From Hyphomicrobiales bacterium (GTDB lineage: Bacteria > Pseudomonadota > Alphaproteobacteria > Rhizobiales > Rhizobiaceae): a DNA stretch of 6,120 bases. Numbering within the stretch: position 1 is the stretch's first letter; the number at the start of each line of letters is the position of its first letter. The translations under genes and the position numbers were made by a program. Below, one piece after another: positions 1-5,041 of this stretch. The notes under the pieces are model-generated. The model did no database searches. It saw only the letters and a list, made by a program, of their open reading frames with translations, and was not told the origin of the DNA. Location of the stretch: contig JAATGD010000205.1 in assembly GCA_015654965.1 (NCBI GenBank), positions 1 to 6,120 of the forward strand, given 5' to 3'.

Positions 1-317
1 GCGTGATTTCCACGTCATTCGCCGATATCTTCTATAATAATTGCTTCAAGAACGGCATTCTGCCGATCAAGGTCAGTCAAGAAGATCTCGACAAGCTGAT
101 GGATGACGCCTCACGCGGTGCCAATGCCACGCTCACCGTCGATCTGGAAACGCAGCAAATCCATGGTCCCGATGGCGGTACCATTACGTTTGATGTCGAT
201 GATTTCAAGCGTCACTGCCTGTTGAACGGTCTTGATGATATCGGCCTGACAATGGAAAAAGCCGGTAATATCGATGCATTCGAGGCAAAGCGCGCCGAAT
301 TGCGTCCCTGGGCATGA
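1..317 (+). CDS. leuD: 3-isopropylmalate dehydratase small subunit (C-terminal part)
   Basis: This is the C-terminal half of LeuD. LeuD pairs with the LeuC large subunit to form isopropylmalate isomerase, the cytoplasmic enzyme that converts 2-isopropylmalate to 3-isopropylmalate in leucine synthesis. The visible 104 residues begin in the swivel-domain signature (TSFADIFYNNCFKNGILPI), highly conserved in LeuD. They continue through an IHGPDGGTITFDVDDFKRHCLLNGLDDIGLT segment, described here as two adjoining stretches, and end in ELRPWA. The usual LeuD length is about 200 residues, so roughly the first 95 lie upstream of the window. The in-frame GTG at position 3 falls inside the conserved core and is not a start. 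The first two bases of the window are the end of the preceding codon. The stop is TGA at 315-317, with no terminator-like hairpin after it, so readthrough into the metallopeptidase gene 69 bp downstream is plausible. The family assignment is firm. Confidence 0.95.
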   Translation, partial: VISTSFADIFYNNCFKNGILPIKVSQEDLDKLMDDASRGANATLTVDLETQQIHGPDGGTITFDVDDFKRHCLLNGLDDIGLTMEKAGNIDAFEAKRAELRPWA

Positions 318-386
318 TTGAAAAGAGGTTTGATCATGTTGAAGAGTCCGGTAGCGTGACCATTGAATAGGACACGATTGGCTCAT

Positions 387-809
387 ATGGCCAGAGAAGA
401 TCAAAGCGGTGAATGGGCAACGCGCCTCTCACCTTCGCTCGATGAAGTCGAATCCATTGCGATTGAAGCGCTTGCGCATCTGCCGCAGGAATTTCGTAGC
501 CTTTGCGGCGACATCATCGTGCAGATTTCAGATTTTCCCGAAGAGCAGATCATTGAGGATATGGGGCTGGAAACGCCCTTTGATCTTCTCGGTCTGTTTG
601 AAGGTGTAGGCATCGGCGAACGTTTCAGCTTGCAAACGGGCGACAGGCCGAACCGGATCACACTTTTCCGCCGTGCCATTCTCGATTATTGGGCAGAGCA
701 TGAAGAAACGCTGGGTGACATCATCACCCATGTACTCATTCATGAAATCGGCCATCATTTTGGCCTCTCGGACGAAGATATGGAAAATATCGAGGCAGAT
801 GCGGAATAA
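387..809 (+). CDS. small zincin-type metallopeptidase family protein
   Basis: This 140-residue protein is predicted to be cytoplasmic, with no signal peptide or membrane segment. Near the C-terminus it carries a zinc-binding motif, LIHEIGHHFGLSD (about residues 117-129), which fits the metzincin-like pattern HExxHxxGxxD: His119 and His123 as ligands, Glu120 as the general base, and Asp129 as a possible third ligand. The length and the C-terminal motif match the small bacterial zincin-like family (Pfam Zincin_1, formerly DUF1025). Family members are largely uncharacterised, so the substrate is unknown. The start is uncertain. I prefer ATG at 387, because the in-frame TTG at 363 would add eight residues and is a rarer start. 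No strong Shine-Dalgarno sequence is seen before either. It lies 69 bp after leuD on the same strand and may be co-transcribed; a functional link to leucine synthesis is not implied. The stop is TAA. Confidence 0.85.
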   Translation: MAREDQSGEWATRLSPSLDEVESIAIEALAHLPQEFRSLCGDIIVQISDFPEEQIIEDMGLETPFDLLGLFEGVGIGERFSLQTGDRPNRITLFRRAILDYWAEHEETLGDIITHVLIHEIGHHFGLSDEDMENIEADAE

Positions 810-921
810 AGAACGGCGTCATGTTCCCGCTTGCTTTCAGGTAGTTTCAAAAGACTGCTAAAGCCATTGCATTTCAAGAGTGATATAGGGTTCTTCTAAT
901 GCAATAAGTGGAACGATCATC

Positions 922-1821
922 ATGACACTCTTTCACGGGCTTTCTGCTTTTCCACTCACGCCGACCGATGCTTCGGGCAATATCGATGCGGCGCTTCTCG
1001 TCCATTTCCTTGAACGCATTCAGCGAACGGGTGTCGATTCCATCGGTCTTTTAGGCAGCACCGGCGGTTATGCATTTCTTTCGCCTTCGCAAAGATTGCG
1101 TGCAATCGAAATTGCAACAGAAGCTATGAGCGGGAAAATACCCGTCATTGTCGGTATTGGCGCGCTTCGCACCGACGATGTCCAGGCACTTGCGCGTGAT
1201 GCGAAAAAGGCTGGCGCAGACGGGGTTCTATTGGCTCCGGTGTCCTACACGCCGCTCACCGATGAAGAAGTGTATCAGCACTTTAAAACCGTCGCTGAAA
1301 CGACCGATCTGCCGCTTTGCATCTATAACAATCCCGGTACGACCAAATTTGTCTTCAGTCATGAACTGATTATCCGGCTGGCGCAGTTGCAAAATATCAA
1401 AGCCATCAAAATGCCGCTACCGGCACATGGCGATTTTGCAGATGAATTATCACATTTGCGCGCAAATGTGCCGGATGGATTTTCCATCGGCTATAGTGGC
1501 GACTGGGGTGCCGCCGATGCGCTTCTGTCCGGATGCGATTGCTGGTATAGCGTGATTGCGGGCCTGTTGCCTGCGCCAGCGCTGGCTCTGACCCGTGCAG
1601 CGAAAACCGGAAACCAGGCAGAAGCTCACCATATCAATATGGCTTTTCAGACTCTCTGGGAGCTATTCAAAAGTCATGGCAGCTTCCGCGTCATGTATGT
1701 GATCGCGGATTTGCTTGATCAGGCAAAAATCCAGCCGCCCCGTCCAATCCTGCCACTCTCTCCAGAAGTGCGGAAGCAGGTGGAGCATGCTCTTGAAGGG
1801 CTGAATATATTCAAAACCTAA
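922..1821 (+). CDS. DapA/NAL-superfamily aldolase, probably not a true DHDPS
   Basis: This 299-residue TIM-barrel protein belongs to the dihydrodipicolinate synthase / N-acetylneuraminate lyase superfamily. These class I aldolases bind pyruvate or a related 2-oxo acid as a Schiff base. Lys163 in AIKMPLP sits where the Schiff-base lysine belongs, and Tyr135 in IYNNPGTT matches the catalytic tyrosine. Residues 45-49 (GSTGG) replace the usual GTTGE substrate loop, so Ser46-Thr47 stand for the usual Thr-Thr pair. In true DapA the tyrosine motif is followed by an Arg (Arg138 in E. coli) that holds the aspartate-semialdehyde-derived carboxylate; here that position is Thr140. A lysine-pathway role is therefore unlikely, and the physiological substrate cannot be read from the sequence. 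The ATG at 922 has only a weak upstream purine stretch (AGTGGA) but fits the family N-terminus (FHGLSAFPLTPTD). A strong terminator follows six bases after the stop codon. The gene may be monocistronic, as 112 bp separate it from the metallopeptidase gene. Confidence 0.9.
   Translation: MTLFHGLSAFPLTPTDASGNIDAALLVHFLERIQRTGVDSIGLLGSTGGYAFLSPSQRLRAIEIATEAMSGKIPVIVGIGALRTDDVQALARDAKKAGADGVLLAPVSYTPLTDEEVYQHFKTVAETTDLPLCIYNNPGTTKFVFSHELIIRLAQLQNIKAIKMPLPAHGDFADELSHLRANVPDGFSIGYSGDWGAADALLSGCDCWYSVIAGLLPAPALALTRAAKTGNQAEAHHINMAFQTLWELFKSHGSFRVMYVIADLLDQAKIQPPRPILPLSPEVRKQVEHALEGLNIFKT
1451..1470. repeat. perfect 20-bp palindrome inside the aldolase gene
   Basis: The arm CACATTTGCG (1451-1460) is followed directly by its exact reverse complement CGCAAATGTG (1461-1470), with no spacer. 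It covers the codons for about residues 177-183 of the aldolase. The function is unknown; it may be chance or a binding site for a dimeric protein. Confidence 0.6.
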
Positions 1822-1826
1822 AATGA

Positions 1827-1851
1827 AAAAGCGCCCTTATCGGGCGCTTTT
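1827..1851 (+). terminator. rho-independent terminator, potentially bidirectional
   Basis: The hairpin has a GCGCCC stem (1831-1836), a five-base loop TTATC, and GGGCGC (1842-1847). It is flanked by AAAA on the left and TTTT on the right, which extend the stem. On the plus strand it ends the aldolase transcript six bases after the TAA stop. Because of the A-tract on the left (AAAAA at 1826-1830), the reverse strand also reads as a GC-rich hairpin followed by five T residues. It could therefore stop transcription coming from the convergent ohr gene too. Confidence 0.88.
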
Positions 1852-1853
1852 CA

Positions 1854-1960
1854 CTTAGAGCGCGTTTCGATCTGATTGGATCAAATCGGCGCTCTCAATA
1901 TTTGTTTTAACGCGCATCTTGTCCGAAAACCGTTTCACACTTTTCGTGACGCGCTCTAAG
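1854..1960. repeat. ~107-bp palindromic intergenic repeat (Bru-RS-like)
   Basis: The element is bounded by a perfect 11-bp inverted repeat: CTTAGAGCGCG (1854-1864) and CGCGCTCTAAG (1950-1960). It contains two internal imperfect hairpins. The left one runs from AGAGCGC (1857-1863) to GCGCTCT (1889-1895), with an inner stem CGATCTGAT/ATCAAATCG. The right one is CGAAAA (1924-1929), an 11-nt loop, and TTTTCG (1941-1946). It has no coding capacity and sits between convergent genes. Its length, terminal palindromes and position resemble the Bru-RS1/RS2 repeated palindromic elements described in Brucella. That identification is from memory; genome-wide copies cannot be seen here. Confidence 0.7.
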
Positions 1961-1966
1961 TATTTA

Positions 1967-2023
1967 TTTTTACGCATTATCTTACGCAAAACCGCTACGC
2001 ACTTTTGCTGGAAATGCTCTAAG
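1967..2023. repeat. diverged second half-copy of the palindromic repeat
   Basis: This segment aligns with the right half of the preceding element (1905-1960). They share TTTT-ACGC at the left, AAAACCG in the middle, a CAC-TTTT stretch, and the exact 8-mer GCTCTAAG at the right end (2016-2023). Its hairpin is GCAAAA (1986-1991), an 11-nt loop, and TTTTGC (2003-2008). The stem bases are changed on both sides relative to the first copy. The right edge overlaps the last codon and the TAG stop of ohr on the minus strand. Confidence 0.6.
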
Positions 2024-2441
2024 CGACGCTCAGGCGCACATCGATATTACCGCGTGTCGCGTGCGAATATGGGCAGACGATGTGAGCAGCTTCGACAAGC
2101 TCCTGAGCTTTGGCTTTATCGATACCGGGAAGCGCGATTTCCAGCGCGACATCAAGGCCAAAACCGCCGCCGTCTTCACGTGGGCCAATGCCGACCGTTG
2201 CCGTCACGGTGCTTTCCGGCGCAACGGACACTTTTTGCTTGGCTGCAACGAATTTCAATGCACCAAGGAAGCAGGCAGCATAACCGGAAGCAAAAAGCTG
2301 TTCGGGATTGGTGCCCTCCCCACCTGATCCACCAAGTTCCTTGGGCGTGTCGAGAATAACGCTGAGGCGTCCGTCAGCGGTCTTGGCGCTGCCTGTACGG
2401 CCACCGGTCGCTGTTGACTGTGCGGTATAAAGAATAGGCAT
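2019..2441 (-). CDS. ohr: organic hydroperoxide resistance protein Ohr
   Basis: Ohr is a thiol-dependent peroxidase of the OsmC/Ohr superfamily. It acts as a cytoplasmic homodimer and reduces organic and fatty-acid hydroperoxides with lipoylated proteins or dithiols as reductant. The 140-residue product has the expected length. Its active-site residues are visible: Arg15 (GGRTG), Glu47 (TNPEQLF), peroxidatic Cys57 (YAACFLG) and resolving Cys123 (VCPYSHATRGN). The Arg-Glu-Cys spacing (32 and 10 residues) equals that of characterised Ohr proteins. I chose ATG at 2441 because MPILYTA is the family N-terminus and a strong AAGGAGAT lies six bases upstream; the TTG at 2480 would add 13 unconserved residues. 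The TAG stop (2019-2021) lies in a palindromic repeat. It is divergent from ohrR, with operator-like palindromes between them, so peroxide induction through OhrR is very likely. Confidence 0.96.
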   Translation of the reverse strand: MPILYTAQSTATGGRTGSAKTADGRLSVILDTPKELGGSGGEGTNPEQLFASGYAACFLGALKFVAAKQKVSVAPESTVTATVGIGPREDGGGFGLDVALEIALPGIDKAKAQELVEAAHIVCPYSHATRGNIDVRLSVA

Positions 2442-2447
2442 ACTGCT

Positions 2448-2455
2448 ATCTCCTT
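2448..2455 (-). promoter_or_regulatory. ribosome binding site of ohr
   Basis: On the minus strand AAGGAGAT lies six bases before the ATG at 2441. It is nearly the full anti-Shine-Dalgarno complement and decides the ohr start against the upstream TTG at 2480. Confidence 0.85.
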
Positions 2456-2488
2456 GCTGGTTTGTATCTGTCCTCACCAAGATTGCAG

Positions 2489-2516
2489 ATAATTAGATTG
2501 CGCACAATCTAATTAT
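2489..2516. promoter_or_regulatory. 28-bp perfect palindrome, candidate OhrR operator overlapping the ohr promoter
   Basis: Two 12-bp arms, ATAATTAGATTG (2489-2500) and CAATCTAATTAT (2505-2516), are exact reverse complements around CGCA. It lies in the shared ohr/ohrR control region. A minus-strand TATAAT (2512-2517) overlaps its right arm, so a protein bound here would cover the ohr -10 region. Binding by OhrR is inferred from position and symmetry. Confidence 0.72.
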
Positions 2517-2517
2517 A
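2512..2517 (-). promoter_or_regulatory. candidate -10 box of the ohr promoter
   Basis: A perfect TATAAT occurs on the minus strand about 70 bp before the ohr start codon, giving a leader of roughly 60 nt. Only a poor -35 candidate (CTTAAT, 17-bp spacing, 2535-2540) is present, so this is a plausible but unproven promoter. Confidence 0.45.
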
Positions 2518-2545
2518 AAAAATATTTTTACACGATTAAGTGATG

Positions 2546-2560
2546 CACAATGGAATTGTG
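2546..2560. promoter_or_regulatory. second inverted repeat CACAAT-GGA-ATTGTG, candidate OhrR box
   Basis: The arms CACAAT (2546-2551) and ATTGTG (2555-2560) are exact reverse complements around GGA. The ACAAT/ATTGT half-sites resemble those I recall for OhrR operators. Its centre is about 50 bp, near five helical turns, from that of the 28-bp palindrome. It overlaps the upstream in-frame ATG at 2550, which argues that this ATG is not the ohrR start. Confidence 0.6.
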
Positions 2561-2599
2561 TATACCATATAAGAAGAACCAGATTTCCAACTTGCCATC

Positions 2600-2607
2600 A
2601 GGAAAGG
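2600..2607 (+). promoter_or_regulatory. ribosome binding site supporting the GTG start of ohrR
   Basis: AGGAAAGG lies five bases before the GTG at 2613. No comparable purine-rich site precedes the in-frame ATG at 2550. Confidence 0.65.
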
Positions 2608-2612
2608 CAGCC

Positions 2613-3059
2613 GTGCGACAGGATTCCCTTCTCAAACTATCCAATATGGTCTGTTTTGCGATCTATTCGACCGCGAATGCCTTGACGCGTGCCTATCAGC
2701 CAATCCTGAGCCAGCTCGACCTCACCTATCCGCAATTTCTGGTCATGCTGGTTCTATGGGAAAAAGACGATCAGACGGTATCGGAAATTGGTGCAAAACT
2801 GAACCTTGATTCAGGCACCCTGACACCGCTTCTCAAGCGGCTTGAAAAAGCAGGCCGCATTCTGCGAAACCGCGATCCACAGGATGAGCGGCAGGTGCGT
2901 ATTACGCTCAGCGATGAAGGCAAGGCCTTGCGAGAAGCCGCAGAAGCCATACCGGAGCAGATCGTCTGCGCGCTCGGAAGCCCGGTGGATGACTTGCAGA
3001 AATTACGCTCGGATTTACTGAGCGTTCGTGGACATCTATCGGAAAGCTTGAAGAGCTAA
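2613..3059 (+). CDS. ohrR: MarR-family organic peroxide sensor-repressor OhrR
   Basis: OhrR is a cytoplasmic dimeric winged-helix repressor of ohr. It leaves DNA when organic hydroperoxides oxidise its reactive cysteine. From the GTG at 2613 the product is 148 residues, normal for the family. Reactive Cys14 lies in MVCFAIYST, and Tyr28 and Tyr39 match the tyrosines that hydrogen-bond the cysteine. Cys119 lies 105 residues after Cys14, the same separation as Cys22-Cys127 of the Xanthomonas 2-Cys OhrR, so a disulfide-forming 2-Cys type is predicted. The winged-helix region follows (TVSEIGAKLNLDSGTLTPLLK, slightly split here: TVSEIGAKLN then LDSGTLTPLLKRLE), with the wing at DPQDERQVRI. An ATG at 2550 in the same frame would add 21 residues. 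It overlaps an operator-like repeat and lacks a good Shine-Dalgarno site, so I prefer the GTG. The gene is divergent from ohr and convergent with hmuV, with a 25-bp gap. Confidence 0.94.
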   Translation: MRQDSLLKLSNMVCFAIYSTANALTRAYQPILSQLDLTYPQFLVMLVLWEKDDQTVSEIGAKLNLDSGTLTPLLKRLEKAGRILRNRDPQDERQVRITLSDEGKALREAAEAIPEQIVCALGSPVDDLQKLRSDLLSVRGHLSESLKS

Positions 3060-3084
3060 CCCCTTCATTCCTTTGACAGCGCAA

Positions 3085-3888
3085 TTATTCAGCAGCTGTC
3101 CTGTAAGCCGATTGCGGCAGGACAAATGGAATGTTTTGCGCTGGCGGCACGCCGACCCGCAGGCTGCATTCATAAACCCGCTCAAGCCTCTCGTCCGTCA
3201 AAGCCTGCTGTGGCGGGGCAATCGTATCGAGCCTGCCCTTCCACATGACCGCAATCTGATCGGCGAACATGGCCGTCAGATTGAGATCGTGCAGGATTGC
3301 GATCACGCCCCCACCTTTTGCGGCAAAGTCGCGGGCGATTTCCATGACAATGATCTGATGGCGGATATCGAGGCTGGAGATAGGCTCATCAAGAAACAGA
3401 TAACGCGGCGCATCATCGACAACCGGCTCCCAGACCTGACACAGGACGCGGGCAAGCTGGACACGTTGCTGCTCGCCGCCGGAAAGTTCCTGATAAAGCC
3501 TGTGGCCAAAGCCATCGAGATCGACTTTCTGCAAGGCCAGATCCGGCAAGTTGCGCTCTTGCGCCTTCGAGACGCCGCTATAGCCGCCCGTCAGACCAAG
3601 GCCTACGATTTCGCGCACGGTGAAAGGAAAAGACAAGGCGCTGGCTTGTGGCAGCACGGCACGCCGCGCTGCCATTTGCCATGGTTTTATCGCTGCAAAT
3701 GCACGCCCATCCAGCAAAGCTTCGCCTGAAAAGGCAATATCGCCCGAAAGGGCGCGCAATAATGTGGTTTTTCCCGATCCGTTGGGACCGACAATGGCCG
3801 TCACTTCACCCGGACGCGCTGTAAAATCGACTTTGTCGATAATCGTTTTCCCGGAAAGGCTGACGCTCAAGGCTTTGGTTTCGATCAT
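3085..3888 (-). CDS. hmuV: heme ABC transporter ATP-binding protein HmuV (BhuV)
   Basis: This is the 267-residue cytoplasmic ATPase of the heme importer. It works as a dimer under the HmuU permease and powers heme transfer from HmuT. All ABC motifs are intact: Walker A GPNGSGKT (34-41), Q-loop Gln81, signature LSGGEQQ (135-141), Walker B YLFLDEP (163-169), D-loop SSLD (171-174) and H-loop His200. The start MIETKALSV at 3888 matches the family. It follows the hmuU stop by seven bases and has GAGG just upstream, formed partly by that stop codon (TGAGGCCGAT-ATG). A longer reading from 4017 would only add residues overlapping hmuU. As the last gene of the hmuSTUV order it ends with TAA at 3085-3087, facing ohrR. 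No convincing terminator is seen after it. Alternatives such as siderophore or cobalamin ATPases share the fold, but the adjacent HmuS fixes the heme role. Confidence 0.93.
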   Translation of the reverse strand: MIETKALSVSLSGKTIIDKVDFTARPGEVTAIVGPNGSGKTTLLRALSGDIAFSGEALLDGRAFAAIKPWQMAARRAVLPQASALSFPFTVREIVGLGLTGGYSGVSKAQERNLPDLALQKVDLDGFGHRLYQELSGGEQQRVQLARVLCQVWEPVVDDAPRYLFLDEPISSLDIRHQIIVMEIARDFAAKGGGVIAILHDLNLTAMFADQIAVMWKGRLDTIAPPQQALTDERLERVYECSLRVGVPPAQNIPFVLPQSAYRTAAE

Positions 3889-3895
3889 ATCGGCC

Positions 3896-5029
3896 TCACA
3901 GATCAAGAAGGCCGCGCTGGCGCAGCAATATCCAGAGGAAGAAGGGCGCGCCACAAATCGCGGTAATAATGCCGATCGGAAGTTCCGCAGGCGCAACGAT
4001 GGTGCGGCTGACAGCATCGGCTAGCAGGAGCAGGATTGCGCCAAGCAATGCGGATGCAGACAAAAGGTAACGATGATCAGGTCCGATGCTCAGACGTAGC
4101 ATATGCGGTACGACAATACCGATAAAGCCGATACCGCCTGCCGCCGCAACCGTCGCACCAGTGGCGGCCGCAACCGTAAGAATAGCAATATTCTTGATAC
4201 GCTGCACCTGAATGCCTAAATGTCCAGCGGCGGCCTCCCCAAGCGCCAGCGCGTTCAGCCCCCGCGCCAGAAGAGGTGCGGCAATCAGCACGACCGTAAT
4301 AATGGGGCCGGCGGCAAGAATTTTAGTCCATGTAGCGCCCGCCAGCGAACCAAGCCCCCAGAATGTCAGATCCCGCAATTGACGATCATCGGCCAGATAG
4401 ATCAGAACGCCGGTTCCTGCACCTGCCAACGCTGCCAGTGCAATGCCTGCCAGAAGCATGGTTGCAACGGAGGTGCGTCCGCGCCGTGTTGCAACACGAT
4501 AAAGCAGAAGCGTTGTTGCAAGCCCGCCGAAAAAGGCAGCCAGAGGAAGAGCATAAAGCCCAAGCAGTGTGATAATGGGCGCAAGAACCCCGGTTCCCAG
4601 GACGATCATCGACACGGCACCAAGGCTTGCCCCTGAGGCGACACCGACAAGCCCCGGATCGGCAAGCGGATTGCGAAACAGTCCCTGCATGACCGCACCC
4701 GATACGGCAAGCCCTGCCCCGATCAACATGCCTAGGATGATGCGTGGCAGCCGGATTTCCATGATGATGAGATGATCGCGGCGAAAAGAGTCGATCCCTT
4801 CACCCGAAAAGACCCCGCGTAGCAGCGCCATCACAGACGCATCCGACGCACCGGCAGTCAGGCTGAACAAGGCTGTTATAATCAAAGCCACGGCAAGAAT
4901 GACTATAGTCACTCTTGCCCGATGTGCCCGATCACCCGTTTTATCAGATGGATCACTTTTGCTGGCTTCAGGTTCCATGGCAAGCCCCTGTTGACTGGCC
5001 ACGCCCATATGGCTGGACATGCTGGACAT
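3896..5029 (-). CDS. hmuU: heme ABC transporter permease HmuU (BhuU)
   Basis: This is the inner-membrane permease of the heme importer, a FecCD/BtuC-type homodimer passing heme from HmuT to the cytoplasm. Of 377 residues, the first 40 or so are hydrophilic and probably cytoplasmic. About nine to ten hydrophobic segments follow (roughly 40-60, 95-116, 126-146, 150-175, 187-212, 236-256, 281-306, 322-345 and 350-369). Family motifs are RLPRIILGMLIGAGLAVSG (93-111), RNPLADPGLVG (119-129), the ATPase-coupling region ALGEAAAGHLGI (262-273), GGIGFIGIVVPHMLRL (298-313) and APAELPIGIITAICGAPFF (346-364). The ATG at 5029 is preceded by TGAAGGA, in which the TGA is the hmuT stop; other in-frame ATGs at codons 4, 8 and 18 cannot be excluded. 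The first 18 bases are an exact 9-bp tandem duplication encoding MSSMSS. The gene is twelve bases after hmuT and seven before hmuV, all one operon. Confidence 0.93.
   Translation of the reverse strand: MSSMSSHMGVASQQGLAMEPEASKSDPSDKTGDRAHRARVTIVILAVALIITALFSLTAGASDASVMALLRGVFSGEGIDSFRRDHLIIMEIRLPRIILGMLIGAGLAVSGAVMQGLFRNPLADPGLVGVASGASLGAVSMIVLGTGVLAPIITLLGLYALPLAAFFGGLATTLLLYRVATRRGRTSVATMLLAGIALAALAGAGTGVLIYLADDRQLRDLTFWGLGSLAGATWTKILAAGPIITVVLIAAPLLARGLNALALGEAAAGHLGIQVQRIKNIAILTVAAATGATVAAAGGIGFIGIVVPHMLRLSIGPDHRYLLSASALLGAILLLLADAVSRTIVAPAELPIGIITAICGAPFFLWILLRQRGLLDL
5012..5029 (-). repeat. 9-bp tandem duplication at the start of hmuU
   Basis: On the minus strand ATGTCCAGC occurs twice in tandem (5029-5021 and 5020-5012). 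It encodes Met-Ser-Ser twice and doubles the start codon. It probably arose by slippage and may vary among strains. Confidence 0.7.
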
Positions 5030-5041
5030 GCTTGAAATCCT

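Noticed and set aside
922..1821. Naming the aldolase gene dapA or nanA
   Set aside because: The catalytic lysine and tyrosine show only superfamily membership. The missing arginine argues against DapA, and no sialic-acid genes are nearby.
1919..2359. 146-codon plus-strand frame crossing the repeat and antisense to ohr
   Set aside because: It overlaps the well-supported ohr gene and starts inside a non-coding repeat, with no ribosome site or domain.
3075..3124. Possible terminators between ohrR and hmuV: GACAGC/GCTGTC (3075-3100) and TGTCCTG/CAGGACA (3097-3124)
   Set aside because: The hairpins overlap and exclude each other, have long loops, and neither is followed by a T-run on either strand. 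Evidence is too weak to call a terminator.
3073..3729. 218-codon plus-strand open frame opposite hmuV
   Set aside because: It is fully antisense to an intact ABC ATPase with all motifs, has no recognisable domain, and is the expected mirror frame of a GC-rich gene.
3889..4017. N-terminal extension of HmuV starting at 4017
   Set aside because: It would overlap the end of hmuU by about 120 bases and add residues absent from the family. The start at 3888 has its own ribosome site.
4220..4636. Cysteine-rich 138-codon plus-strand frame opposite hmuU
   Set aside because: The cysteines come from the reverse complement of the many Ala/Gly codons in the permease membrane segments. It is a shadow frame, not a metal-binding protein.
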